From Candidatus Woesearchaeota archaeon (GTDB lineage: Archaea; Nanobdellota; Nanobdellia; Woesearchaeales; DSVV01), in contig JAGVYH010000027.1 in the NCBI GenBank assembly GCA_018303325.1, positions 1 through 35,835 on the forward strand: a stretch of 35,835 nt of DNA. Reading direction: 5' to 3'. The translations under genes were made by a program, and so were the position numbers. Positions 22,650-30,278 of this stretch are shown piece by piece. A model generated the notes under the pieces. That model was not told where the DNA came from. It made no database searches and worked only from the letters and a program-made list of their open reading frames with translations. How positions within the stretch are numbered: the first letter of the stretch is position 1; each line of letters opens with the position of its first letter.

Positions 22650-23876
22650 ATGAAAATAATAGATGGGAATATAACAAACGTCAAAGGATTCAGCGCTGTT
22701 GGGAGAGCAGTTGGCATCAAAAAGGGAAAATTAGACTTGGGAGTAATTTACTCTGACAGGATATGCAACGCCAGTGCTGTGTATACGAAAAATAGTGTGA
22801 AAGGAGCGCCGTTGATTGTCACAAAGGAGCATTTAGAAAATGGAAAAGCGCAGGCAATAGTAATAAATTCAGGCATAGCAAATGTATGCACTGGTGAAAA
22901 AGGAATTAATGACGCAAAACAAATGTGCGAATTAGTTGCAAAAGAAAATAATATTGACAAAGAAAATGTGCTTGTAGCGTCGACAGGATTAATTGGAGCA
23001 TACCTGCCGATGGAAAAAATAAAAAAAGGCGTTATTGGAATAAAAAAAGATTTAGCCGATGTAATTCATAATCCTAAAACATGCAATATCGCTGAAGCAA
23101 TCCTGACAACAGATTTAGTAAAAAAAGAGATTTGTGTCAAAGAAGATAATTTTACAATTGCAGGGATTGCAAAAGGCTCGGGCATGATACATCCAAACAT
23201 GGCAACAATGTTAGCATTTGTCTGTACTGATGCAGAAATTCCTTGCGAGAAATTGGATGCTATGCTAAAAAAAGCAGTAACAAATTCATTCAATATGATT
23301 ACTATTGATATGGATACATCCACCTCAGACATGTGCATTGTTATGGCAAATGGCTATGCAGGAAGGGTTAACAACGAGAAATTTCAGAATGCGCTAAACT
23401 TTGTCTGCACAGAACTGGCAAAAAAGATAGCAAAGGATGGTGAAGGCGCAACAAAACTGATGGAAGTATATGTGAAAAACGCAAAAGATGAGACAAGCGC
23501 GAAAATATTGGCCAAATCAGTTGTATGCTCAAACCTGGTCAAATGCGCTGTTTATGGAAATGACCCAAACTGGGGCAGAATTTTGTGCGCACTTGGAAAT
23601 ACAGGAATAAAATTTGATGCAGAAAAAATTAATGTTTATTTTGAAAGCAAAAGCAAAGATGACAAAAATGTTGAAAATGAAACAATTGTGAAAAATGAGA
23701 TTATAGTGAAAAACGGAGTCACTGCGAATTTTGATTATGAAAAAATAAAAGAAATCATGTGCAAGGAAGAATTAAAAATTATAATTGATATGCAATCTGG
23801 AAATTGTTCAGCAACTGCATACGGCTGCGACATGACTGAAAAATATATTGAGATTAATGCGCATTATCATACATGA
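22650..23876 (+). CDS. argJ: Glutamate N-acetyltransferase / ornithine acetyltransferase ArgJ
   Basis: ArgJ moves the acetyl group from N-acetylornithine to glutamate, closing the acetyl cycle of arginine synthesis. The 408-residue chain has GIKKGKLDLGVIYSD, NSGIANVCTGEKG, the cleavage region AKGSGMIHPNMATMLAF and the C-terminal part GNDPNWGRILCALGNTG. The nucleophile made by self-cleavage into alpha and beta chains should be Thr186 in NMATML. Between about 335 and 365 there is an extra low-complexity stretch (SKDDKNVENETIVKNEIIVK) containing a short internal repeat. The usual length is near 400. Whether it is bifunctional (also using acetyl-CoA) cannot be told, but no argA or argE is in view. 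GGGTG lies about a dozen bases before the ATG. argB follows after about 94 bases. Confidence 0.95.
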   Translation: MKIIDGNITNVKGFSAVGRAVGIKKGKLDLGVIYSDRICNASAVYTKNSVKGAPLIVTKEHLENGKAQAIVINSGIANVCTGEKGINDAKQMCELVAKENNIDKENVLVASTGLIGAYLPMEKIKKGVIGIKKDLADVIHNPKTCNIAEAILTTDLVKKEICVKEDNFTIAGIAKGSGMIHPNMATMLAFVCTDAEIPCEKLDAMLKKAVTNSFNMITIDMDTSTSDMCIVMANGYAGRVNNEKFQNALNFVCTELAKKIAKDGEGATKLMEVYVKNAKDETSAKILAKSVVCSNLVKCAVYGNDPNWGRILCALGNTGIKFDAEKINVYFESKSKDDKNVENETIVKNEIIVKNGVTANFDYEKIKEIMCKEELKIIIDMQSGNCSATAYGCDMTEKYIEINAHYHT

Positions 23877-23970
23877 AAATTATGATGAAATAATAATTAT
23901 CAAGATAATTATTATCATTAGTTGATTATAATTATTATATGCAGATTAGGAAAAGAAGGAGTTGGAAGAA

Positions 23971-24828
23971 ATGAAAGAACAACTTGTAGAAAAAGCAACA
24001 GAATTCCTTGAAGAAGCCCTGCCTTACATTCAAAGATTCAAAGACAAGATTGTGGTAGTAAAATACGGCGGCAAGGCAATGAGAAGTGAAGAGTTGAAAA
24101 AAGCGGTTATAACAGATATTGCATTGCTAAAATATTTTGGTGTAAAACCAGTCATTATTCACGGCGGCGGGCCCGAGATAACAAAAGAAATGGAACTTGC
24201 TGGGCTGAAACCTGTATTTGTCAACGGCCTAAGAGTAACTGACGACGCAACAATGAAAATAGTCCAAAAGATTTTCAAAAATATAAATGCTGAAATAAGA
24301 GAGAATTTGTGGCAGCTGAATGTTGCGTCTGTTGAAATAAATGACTGTTTAATTTCAAGATTAAGAGACAAGAATCTTGGTTTGGTTGGCGAGGTAATTG
24401 GCGTTGACAAAGAAAAGATAATCGAAGCAATTGCGAAAGACAAAATTCCAGTAATCTCCTCGATAGGCATAGGTGTATGCGATGATGATAACGGAAAAAA
24501 AACAATTTATAATATAAACGCTGATACCAGCGCAGCAAAGATTGCTGTGTCTCTCAATGCTGAAAAGTTTACCATACTCACAGATGTTGACGGCGTTAAT
24601 AAAAACGGGGAACTGCTTTCGCATTTATCACTTAGTGACGCAAGAAAGTACATAGAAGAAGGTATAATCACAGAAGGGATGATACCAAAAGTTAAGGCGT
24701 GCATTGAGGCAGTTGAGCATGGATGTAAAAAAGCGCATTTAATCAACGGAACAATATTTCATTCGCTTTTGTTTGAGATTTTCACACATGAGGGAATTGG
24801 AACAGAAATTGTCAAGAATGGGCATTGA
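23971..24828 (+). CDS. argB: Acetylglutamate kinase ArgB
   Basis: ArgB phosphorylates N-acetylglutamate with ATP, the second step of arginine synthesis. The 285-residue chain has the amino-acid-kinase core: IVVVKYGGKAMRSEELKKAV, then VIIHGGGPEITKEMELAGL with the substrate-binding GGGPEI, VNGLRVTDDATMKIV, YNINADTSAAKIAVSL and FTILTDVDGV. The N-terminal helix EKATEFLEEALPYIQRFKDK is the kind linked to arginine-sensitive hexameric kinases, so feedback inhibition is possible but not shown. I prefer the ATG at 23971; a TTG nine bases earlier is in frame but sits directly on the AAGGAG ribosome site. It is followed by MITE copy 5, which separates it from argD. Confidence 0.96.
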   Translation: MKEQLVEKATEFLEEALPYIQRFKDKIVVVKYGGKAMRSEELKKAVITDIALLKYFGVKPVIIHGGGPEITKEMELAGLKPVFVNGLRVTDDATMKIVQKIFKNINAEIRENLWQLNVASVEINDCLISRLRDKNLGLVGEVIGVDKEKIIEAIAKDKIPVISSIGIGVCDDDNGKKTIYNINADTSAAKIAVSLNAEKFTILTDVDGVNKNGELLSHLSLSDARKYIEEGIITEGMIPKVKACIEAVEHGCKKAHLINGTIFHSLLFEIFTHEGIGTEIVKNGH

Positions 24829-24857
24829 GAATTGATATAATTAATATTAGAAAAAAG

Positions 24858-25040
24858 GTATTTGTTTAGCTGGTTAATGTTTTTTGACCGCTCACAATCC
24901 GTACTGGGGGCGCAGTCCACCGTCTCATGATTTTAGTTTAGAGTTTTTTTTAAAGGGGTTTATTAGAAAAATAAATATTGTAATCCTAAACTAAACTTCA
25001 TCATGAGACGTGTGGCTTCGCCCAAGAACTAAACAAATAC
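24858..25040 (+). mobile_element. Dispersed MITE-like repeat, copy 5
   Basis: It begins GTATTTGTTTAG and ends CTAAACAAATAC, exact inverted repeats of 12 bases. The long arm carries GACCGCTCACAATCC and GGGGCGCAGTCCACCGTC plus TCATGA. The centre TTTTAGTTTAG..CTAAACTAAA is a hairpin, and the short arm is TCATGAGACGTGTGGCTTCG followed by CCC. Flanking octamers GAAAAAAG (24850-24857) and GAAAAATG (25041-25048) match at 7 of 8, consistent with a target duplication. Confidence 0.85.
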
Positions 25041-25098
25041 GAAAAATGAATAATTAAAGTTAATTAAAAAAAGTGTAATGCATATTGGTGTAATCAAA

Positions 25099-26367
25099 AT
25101 GAACAAGGAAGAATTAAAATTTAATGAAAAAAAATATATCATGCAGACATACGGCAGATTTAATCTAGTTATAGATAAAGGCAAAGGAGTTTATGTATAC
25201 GACAAAGATGGCAAAGAATATCTTGATTTCATTGGGGGGATTGCATGCGTCTCTGTTGGGCATTCGAATATAAAAGTCTGCAAAGCAATCGCAGAGCAAG
25301 CAAAAATATTGATACATGTGAGCAATCTGTATTATACAGAGCCGCAGGTTGTACTTGCAGAGAAATTAGTTAAACTTTCAGGATTAAAAAAATGCTTTTT
25401 TTGCAACTCAGGTGCCGAGGCAAATGAGGCAGCAATAAAACTTGCGAAAAAAATCACTAAAAAAACGCATTTTATCGTCTGCGAGCATGCGTTTCACGGA
25501 AGAACACACGGAAGCCTGGCAGCAACATGGAAACAAAAATACAAAGAGCCGTTCATGCCTTTAGTTGAAGGGTTTGTGTTTGTCGAATATAACAATATAA
25601 AAGCCATTGAAGATGCAATAACAGATAAAACAGCGGCTGTAATGATTGAACCTATACAAGGAGAAGCAGGAGTAATTGTTCCAGATGAAGATTATTTAAA
25701 AAATGTTTCAGAGATTTGCAAAAAAAAAGGAGTTTTACTGATATTTGACGAAGTCCAGTCGGGAAACGGGAAGACTGGCAAATTTTTTGCTTATGAACAC
25801 AGCGAGATAAAACCAGATATTGTAACCCTGGCAAAAGGACTGGCAAACGGTGTTCCTATTGGTGTGTGCATATCCAACTATGAATTTGAAAAAGGCGACC
25901 ATGCATCAACATTTGGAGGGAATAATCTGGCATGCGCAGCTGCAAATGCAACAATTGATTATGTTTTAGAAAATAAATTAATGGAAAATGCTGTAAAGAT
26001 AGGAGAATACATGACAAAAGAGCTGAAAAAGCTGCCCCATATTAAAGAAGTGAGAGGAAAAGGATTGATGATTGGCGCTGAGATAGACGAAATTTGTGAT
26101 AATAAAAATAATAACTCTAATAGTTACAATAATAATATTAATCTTAACAATAATAATCATAAGGATGATAATAATAATGAGAATAAGAACAACGAAAAAG
26201 TGGAAAAAATAAACGCAAAAAAAATTTGCGAGAAATGCATGGAGAAAGGTTTATTAATCAATAATGCAACAGAGAACACATTAAGATTTTTGCCGCCATT
26301 GATAACAAAGAAGAGACATGTCGACGCTGCAGTCAAGATACTGAATGACGTTTTGGTTAATTTATGA
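25099..26367 (+). CDS. argD: Acetylornithine aminotransferase ArgD, with Asn-rich insertion
   Basis: ArgD is a class III pyridoxal-phosphate aminotransferase that makes N-acetylornithine from the semialdehyde, using glutamate. Family features include VYVYDKDGKEYLDFIGGIAC, the cofactor-binding SGAEANEAAIKLA, AFHGRTHGSLAATW, IEPIQGEAGV, FDEVQSGNGKTGKFFAYEH, and the cofactor lysine K246 in VTLAKGL. GGTG eight bases before the ATG at 25099 decides the start over an in-frame ATG seven codons earlier. Unusual is a stretch at residues 333-370, dominated by asparagine (SNSYNNNINLNNNNHKDD), in the C-terminal domain between AEIDEIC and AKKICEKCMEKGLLIN, where relatives have only a short loop. ArgC follows after 42 bases and probably shares the transcript. 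Confidence 0.95.
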   Translation: MNKEELKFNEKKYIMQTYGRFNLVIDKGKGVYVYDKDGKEYLDFIGGIACVSVGHSNIKVCKAIAEQAKILIHVSNLYYTEPQVVLAEKLVKLSGLKKCFFCNSGAEANEAAIKLAKKITKKTHFIVCEHAFHGRTHGSLAATWKQKYKEPFMPLVEGFVFVEYNNIKAIEDAITDKTAAVMIEPIQGEAGVIVPDEDYLKNVSEICKKKGVLLIFDEVQSGNGKTGKFFAYEHSEIKPDIVTLAKGLANGVPIGVCISNYEFEKGDHASTFGGNNLACAAANATIDYVLENKLMENAVKIGEYMTKELKKLPHIKEVRGKGLMIGAEIDEICDNKNNNSNSYNNNINLNNNNHKDDNNNENKNNEKVEKINAKKICEKCMEKGLLINNATENTLRFLPPLITKKRHVDAAVKILNDVLVNL

Positions 26368-26409
26368 TGAATTAAAAAAAAGTTAGATAAGTGAGAATAG
26401 GAAACAAAA

Positions 26410-27429
26410 ATGTACAATATTGGAATAATAGGGGCAAGCGGATACACAGGATACGAATTGATAAAAAGATTGACTAAGCATAACTCTGTTCAGCTTGTTG
26501 TTTTAAACAGCGAAACATATGCAGGACAGAAGGTTAATAAGTTGTATAAAGATTTTAGCGGAGACAATATATTCACCAATTATTCAATTGAAGAAATCAA
26601 AAGCATGAATGTTGACGTCGTATTTTTAGCAGTGCCGAATGGAACAGCGATGAAATTAGCGCCAGAATTGCTTAATGCAAATATTAAAGTTATTGATTTA
26701 AGCGCAGACTATCGCTTTAAGGATCCTGAAGTTTATGAAAAAGTGTACAATATCAAGCATTGTGATAAAGAAAATGATAAAGAGAGTGGCAAAGTTCAGC
26801 ATAATGATAAAGAGAGAAAAGCAGTTTATGGATTGCCTGAGCTTTTCAGAAATAAAATCAAAAAAGCAGAATTAATTGCAAATCCCGGATGTTATGCAAC
26901 AGGAATGACTCTAAGCACTTATCCTATACAAAAGTTAGCAAAGTATATTGTTTTCGACTGCAAATCCGGATGGTCAGGCGCTGGAAAATCGTCAGTTTAT
27001 GCAAAAGATCCAAATACAATAAAAGATAATATTATTGCATATAATCTGACAACCCACAGGCACAAGTATGAGATTTCACAATTTATCAAAACAAAATTAA
27101 GTTTTACGCCGCATGTTATTGACACATTTCAGGGAATGATGATTACAGCGCATGTTTTATTGAAAAAAAATTATGATGCTGCTGAAATAAAAGAGAAAAT
27201 AAAAAGTTTTTACAAAGAAAGCTCATTTGTTGAGGTTGTAGACGATATACCTGACATACACAAAGTTCAGGGCACTAATAAATGTATAATAGGCGGATTT
27301 GAGATTGATGAGAATAATCAGTTAGTTATTGTAACTGTACTGGACAATCTTGTCAAAGGCGCATCAGGGCAAGCTGTTCAAAATATGAATATAATATTAG
27401 GGATTGATGAAAAAGAAGGATTGATATGA
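26410..27429 (+). CDS. argC: N-acetyl-gamma-glutamyl-phosphate reductase ArgC
   Basis: ArgC reduces N-acetylglutamyl phosphate with NADPH to the semialdehyde, the third step. The 339-residue chain begins with the Rossmann motif IGIIGASGYTGYELIKRL. The catalytic cysteine lies in ANPGCYATGMTLSTYPI, and SGWSGAGKSS and HRHKYEISQFI are also family features. DTFQGMMITAHVLLKK and GASGQAVQNMNIILGID end the chain. An insert rich in Asp, Lys and Glu (KENDKESGKVQHNDKERKAV) before YGLPELF is longer than usual. AGGA lies some nine bases before the ATG. argG follows 33 bases later, so argD-argC-argG is likely an operon. Confidence 0.96.
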   Translation: MYNIGIIGASGYTGYELIKRLTKHNSVQLVVLNSETYAGQKVNKLYKDFSGDNIFTNYSIEEIKSMNVDVVFLAVPNGTAMKLAPELLNANIKVIDLSADYRFKDPEVYEKVYNIKHCDKENDKESGKVQHNDKERKAVYGLPELFRNKIKKAELIANPGCYATGMTLSTYPIQKLAKYIVFDCKSGWSGAGKSSVYAKDPNTIKDNIIAYNLTTHRHKYEISQFIKTKLSFTPHVIDTFQGMMITAHVLLKKNYDAAEIKEKIKSFYKESSFVEVVDDIPDIHKVQGTNKCIIGGFEIDENNQLVIVTVLDNLVKGASGQAVQNMNIILGIDEKEGLI

Positions 27430-27461
27430 TCCATTTGTAGAAGAAGAACGGAGGAATTAAA

Positions 27462-28706
27462 ATGAAACAAAAAGTTGTTTTAGCATATAGCGGGGGATTA
27501 GATACTTCAGTAATCTTAAAATGGCTGGTAAATCAGGGCTATGAAGTTATTGCTTACGTCGCTGATATAGGTCAGCAGGAAGATTTTGAGGCAATAAAAC
27601 AAAAAGCGATGAAAACAGGTGCTTCTAAGGTTTATGTAGAAGATCTTAAGGAAGAGTTTGTAAAAGATTTTATTTTCCCTGCGTTCAAAGGAAATGCAAT
27701 CTATGAAGGAAGATATCTTTTAGGAACAGCAATTGCAAGACCAATCATTGCAAAGAAGCATATAGAAATTGCAATGATAGAAAATGCAGAGTATGTTTCA
27801 CATGGTGCAACAGGAAAAGGAAACGATCAGGTCAGATTTGAGCTGTCATACTACTCATTAAATCCAAAAATAAAAGTTTTGGCTCCATGGAAAATGCAGC
27901 AGTTCCTTGACGAGTTTAAGGGAAGAACAGACATGATAAATTACGCGCAAAAGTATGACATAGAAATAAAAGCAACAATAAAAAAGCCATACAGCGAAGA
28001 CGAGAATCTACTGCATATCAGCCACGAGGCTGGAATTTTAGAGGATCCTTTGCATGAGCCATCAGAAGATGTGTTCTCGAGAACAACATCCCCGCAAAAA
28101 GCTCCTGACAAAGAAACAAAGATTTGTTTAACTTTCAAAGATGGAATTCCTGTAAAAGTGAAAAATCTGATTGACGGCACTGTGAAAACAACCCCGCTAG
28201 AATTGTTTACTTATCTTAATAAGATTGGAAGCGAGAATGGAGTTGGCAGAATAGATATGGTAGAAAACCGTTTTGTTGGCATCAAATCCAGAGGAGTCTA
28301 TGAAACACCAGGCGGCACAATATTAAATATTGCGCACCGTGACATAGAGGGAATTGCAATGGACAGAGAAGTAATGAGATTAAGGGATATGTTAAGCGCA
28401 AAACTCTCTGAAATAATTTATTACGGATTTTGGTTCAGTCCTGAGATGGAATTCCTTATGGCTGCTATTGACAAAAGCCAGGAAGCAATAGACGGCAATG
28501 TATACCTGAAACTCTACAAAGGCAATGTTTTTGTAGCTGGCAGAGAATCGCCTAGTTCACTCTACGACAAAGAGCTGTCAAGCATGGATATTCAAGGTGG
28601 CTTTAATCAGAAAGATTCAGAAGGCTTCATTAAAATACATGCAATAAGATTGATGGCACACAACGTAATCATGAACAAGAAAGAGAAAAGAAAGAAAGAA
28701 AGATAA
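27462..28706 (+). CDS. argG: Argininosuccinate synthase ArgG
   Basis: ArgG joins citrulline and aspartate using ATP. The 414-residue chain starts with the ATP-binding [15 protein letters not shown] of the PP-loop family, then [48 protein letters not shown] (aspartate/citrulline-binding), [20 protein letters not shown] and the C-terminal [20 protein letters not shown]. Length is typical and no large insert is seen, in contrast to the neighbours. The ATG is preceded by GGAGGA at a good distance. The gene ends in a basic tail (KKEKRKKER). MITE copy 6 follows about 100 bases downstream. Confidence 0.97.
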   Translation: MKQKVVLAYSGGLDTSVILKWLVNQGYEVIAYVADIGQQEDFEAIKQKAMKTGASKVYVEDLKEEFVKDFIFPAFKGNAIYEGRYLLGTAIARPIIAKKHIEIAMIENAEYVSHGATGKGNDQVRFELSYYSLNPKIKVLAPWKMQQFLDEFKGRTDMINYAQKYDIEIKATIKKPYSEDENLLHISHEAGILEDPLHEPSEDVFSRTTSPQKAPDKETKICLTFKDGIPVKVKNLIDGTVKTTPLELFTYLNKIGSENGVGRIDMVENRFVGIKSRGVYETPGGTILNIAHRDIEGIAMDREVMRLRDMLSAKLSEIIYYGFWFSPEMEFLMAAIDKSQEAIDGNVYLKLYKGNVFVAGRESPSSLYDKELSSMDIQGGFNQKDSEGFIKIHAIRLMAHNVIMNKKEKRKKER

Positions 28707-28800
28707 TGGTAATTGATGAGAGATAATATAGTAATCAAAAAAGTGTTAATTAATTGGTTGGCTAGATTTATATATATATTTAATTTCAATAATCAATATA

Positions 28801-29016
28801 AACGAATGGTTTTTGTTTAGTTCCTGGGCGCAGCCACCCGTCTCATGATGATTTAATTAGTAAGACGTAAGTCGTTAGACGTATGACGTAAGACCACACT
28901 ATTCAACGAACGTAATTCATGGGACGGTGGACTGCGTCCCTAGTTACGAGTTGAGAGCGGAAAAAAGATTGAGAAAATTAAGAAACAGAAAATTATCTAA
29001 ACAAATACAACGAATG
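28801..29016 (-). mobile_element. Dispersed MITE-like repeat, copy 6, with perfect 8-bp target duplication
   Basis: AACGAATG occurs at 28801-28808 and again at 29009-29016. Between them the element runs from GTTTTTGTTTAG to CTAAACAAATAC (200 bp). The short arm GTTCCTGGGCGCAGCCACCC plus GTCTCATGA is on the left. The long arm TCATGGGACGGTGGACTGCG, TCCC, GAGTTGAGAGCGG is on the right. The centre (28861-28893) is made of GACGTA-type short repeats. This is the best evidence in the window that the family is mobile. Confidence 0.9.
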
Positions 29017-29034
29017 TAAAACGAAGTTTTAACA

Positions 29035-29047
29035 GGTATATAAGTAG
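29035..29047 (+). promoter_or_regulatory. TATA box candidate for carAB
   Basis: GGTATATAAGTAG matches an archaeal TATA box, about 55-60 bases before the carA start. Transcription would begin near 29067, giving a leader of about 35 bases which includes GAGGAAG as ribosome site. Confidence 0.55.
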
Positions 29048-29100
29048 TTTTCATATGAAATTGTTAAATTAGATTAGTTGACGATATCGCAGAGGAAGAA

Positions 29101-30213
29101 ATGAAGAGTCATAAAAAAGCAAAACTTGTGTTAGAAGATGGTTCTGTATACGACGGTTATTCTTTTGGTTATTCGGAATCTTCAGCCGGCGAAGTAGTTT
29201 TCAATACAGGTATGGCTGGATATCCCCAATCACTTACTGATCCGTCCTATGCAGGCCAAATTCTCATATTTACTTATCCTTTAATTGGAAATTATGGTGT
29301 AGGGAGCAAAAAGCAAGATGAAAATCTTCTTCCGCTTAATTTTGAATCTGATAAAATACATGTAAAAGGCGTAATTGTTTCTGAATACTGCCAAGAGCAT
29401 AATCATTGGGATTCTGAGAGTTCATTTGAAGAATGGCTTATAAAAAACAAAATTCCTGGAATACACGGCATTGACACAAGAGCACTGACTATAAAAATAA
29501 GGGAAAAAGGAGTAATGCTGGGAAAAATTATTGTTGACGACAAAGAAATTGAATTTTATAATCCAAATCATGAAAATCAAGTTAAATCAGTTTCAAGAAA
29601 AGATGTAAAAATAATAGGGAATGGAAAATATAAAATAATTGCTGTTGACTGCGGAATGAAATATAACCAAGTAAGATGCCTGCTTAAGCATGATGTAACT
29701 CTTAAAATTGTTCCATGGGATTATGATTTTAATAAAGAAGAGTACGAGGGATTATTTTTGTCAAATGGTCCCGGCGATCCAATCCAGTGCCAAGTAACAA
29801 TAGATAATATAAAAAAAGCAATGGAATTAAAAAAACCAATATTTGGTATTTGCTTGGGAAATCAGTTATTGGCATTAGCAGCGGGAGCAAAGACTTACAA
29901 ACTAAAATACGGACACAGAAGCCAGAACCAGCCTTGCGTAATAACTTTAAACACTGAAAACCATGAAAAAAAAGGGTTTATTACTTCACAAAATCACGGA
30001 TTTGCTGTCGACAAGAAAACCCTGCCAAAAGAATGGGAAGAATTGTTTTATAATGCAAATGACAACACAAATGAAGGAATAAAACATAAAACCCTTCCAT
30101 TTTTCAGCGTACAGTTTCATCCCGAAGGGTTTTGCGGGCCAAAAGATACAGGATATTTATTTGAAGAATTCATTAAGATGATAAAAATGTCAAAGATTAA
30201 TAATAGCTATTAA
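29101..30213 (+). CDS. carA: Carbamoyl-phosphate synthase small (glutamine amidotransferase) subunit CarA
   Basis: CarA releases ammonia from glutamine and passes it to CarB for carbamoyl phosphate, needed for arginine and pyrimidines. Residues 1-140 are the small-subunit domain (LVLEDGSVYDGYSFG, GEVVFNTGMAGYPQSLTDPS, YAGQILIFTYPLIGNYGV). The class I amidotransferase follows: SNGPGDPIQ, the nucleophile cysteine in FGICLGNQLLALAAGAKTYK, and the His-Glu pair in VQFHPEGFCGP. At the nucleophile elbow the residue after CLG is Asn (GNQ) where many bacterial enzymes have His (GHQ). The run YGHRSQNQPC is more like the eukaryotic CAD-type form than the E. coli form. SD GAGG lies seven bases before the ATG. 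carB begins 65 bases after its stop. Confidence 0.96.
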   Translation: MKSHKKAKLVLEDGSVYDGYSFGYSESSAGEVVFNTGMAGYPQSLTDPSYAGQILIFTYPLIGNYGVGSKKQDENLLPLNFESDKIHVKGVIVSEYCQEHNHWDSESSFEEWLIKNKIPGIHGIDTRALTIKIREKGVMLGKIIVDDKEIEFYNPNHENQVKSVSRKDVKIIGNGKYKIIAVDCGMKYNQVRCLLKHDVTLKIVPWDYDFNKEEYEGLFLSNGPGDPIQCQVTIDNIKKAMELKKPIFGICLGNQLLALAAGAKTYKLKYGHRSQNQPCVITLNTENHEKKGFITSQNHGFAVDKKTLPKEWEELFYNANDNTNEGIKHKTLPFFSVQFHPEGFCGPKDTGYLFEEFIKMIKMSKINNSY

Positions 30214-30278
30214 ACTATAGAAAAAGGAGAGTAAAAAACCAAAAAAATTAACAAAGATTAATTTAAAAAAACTGAAAA

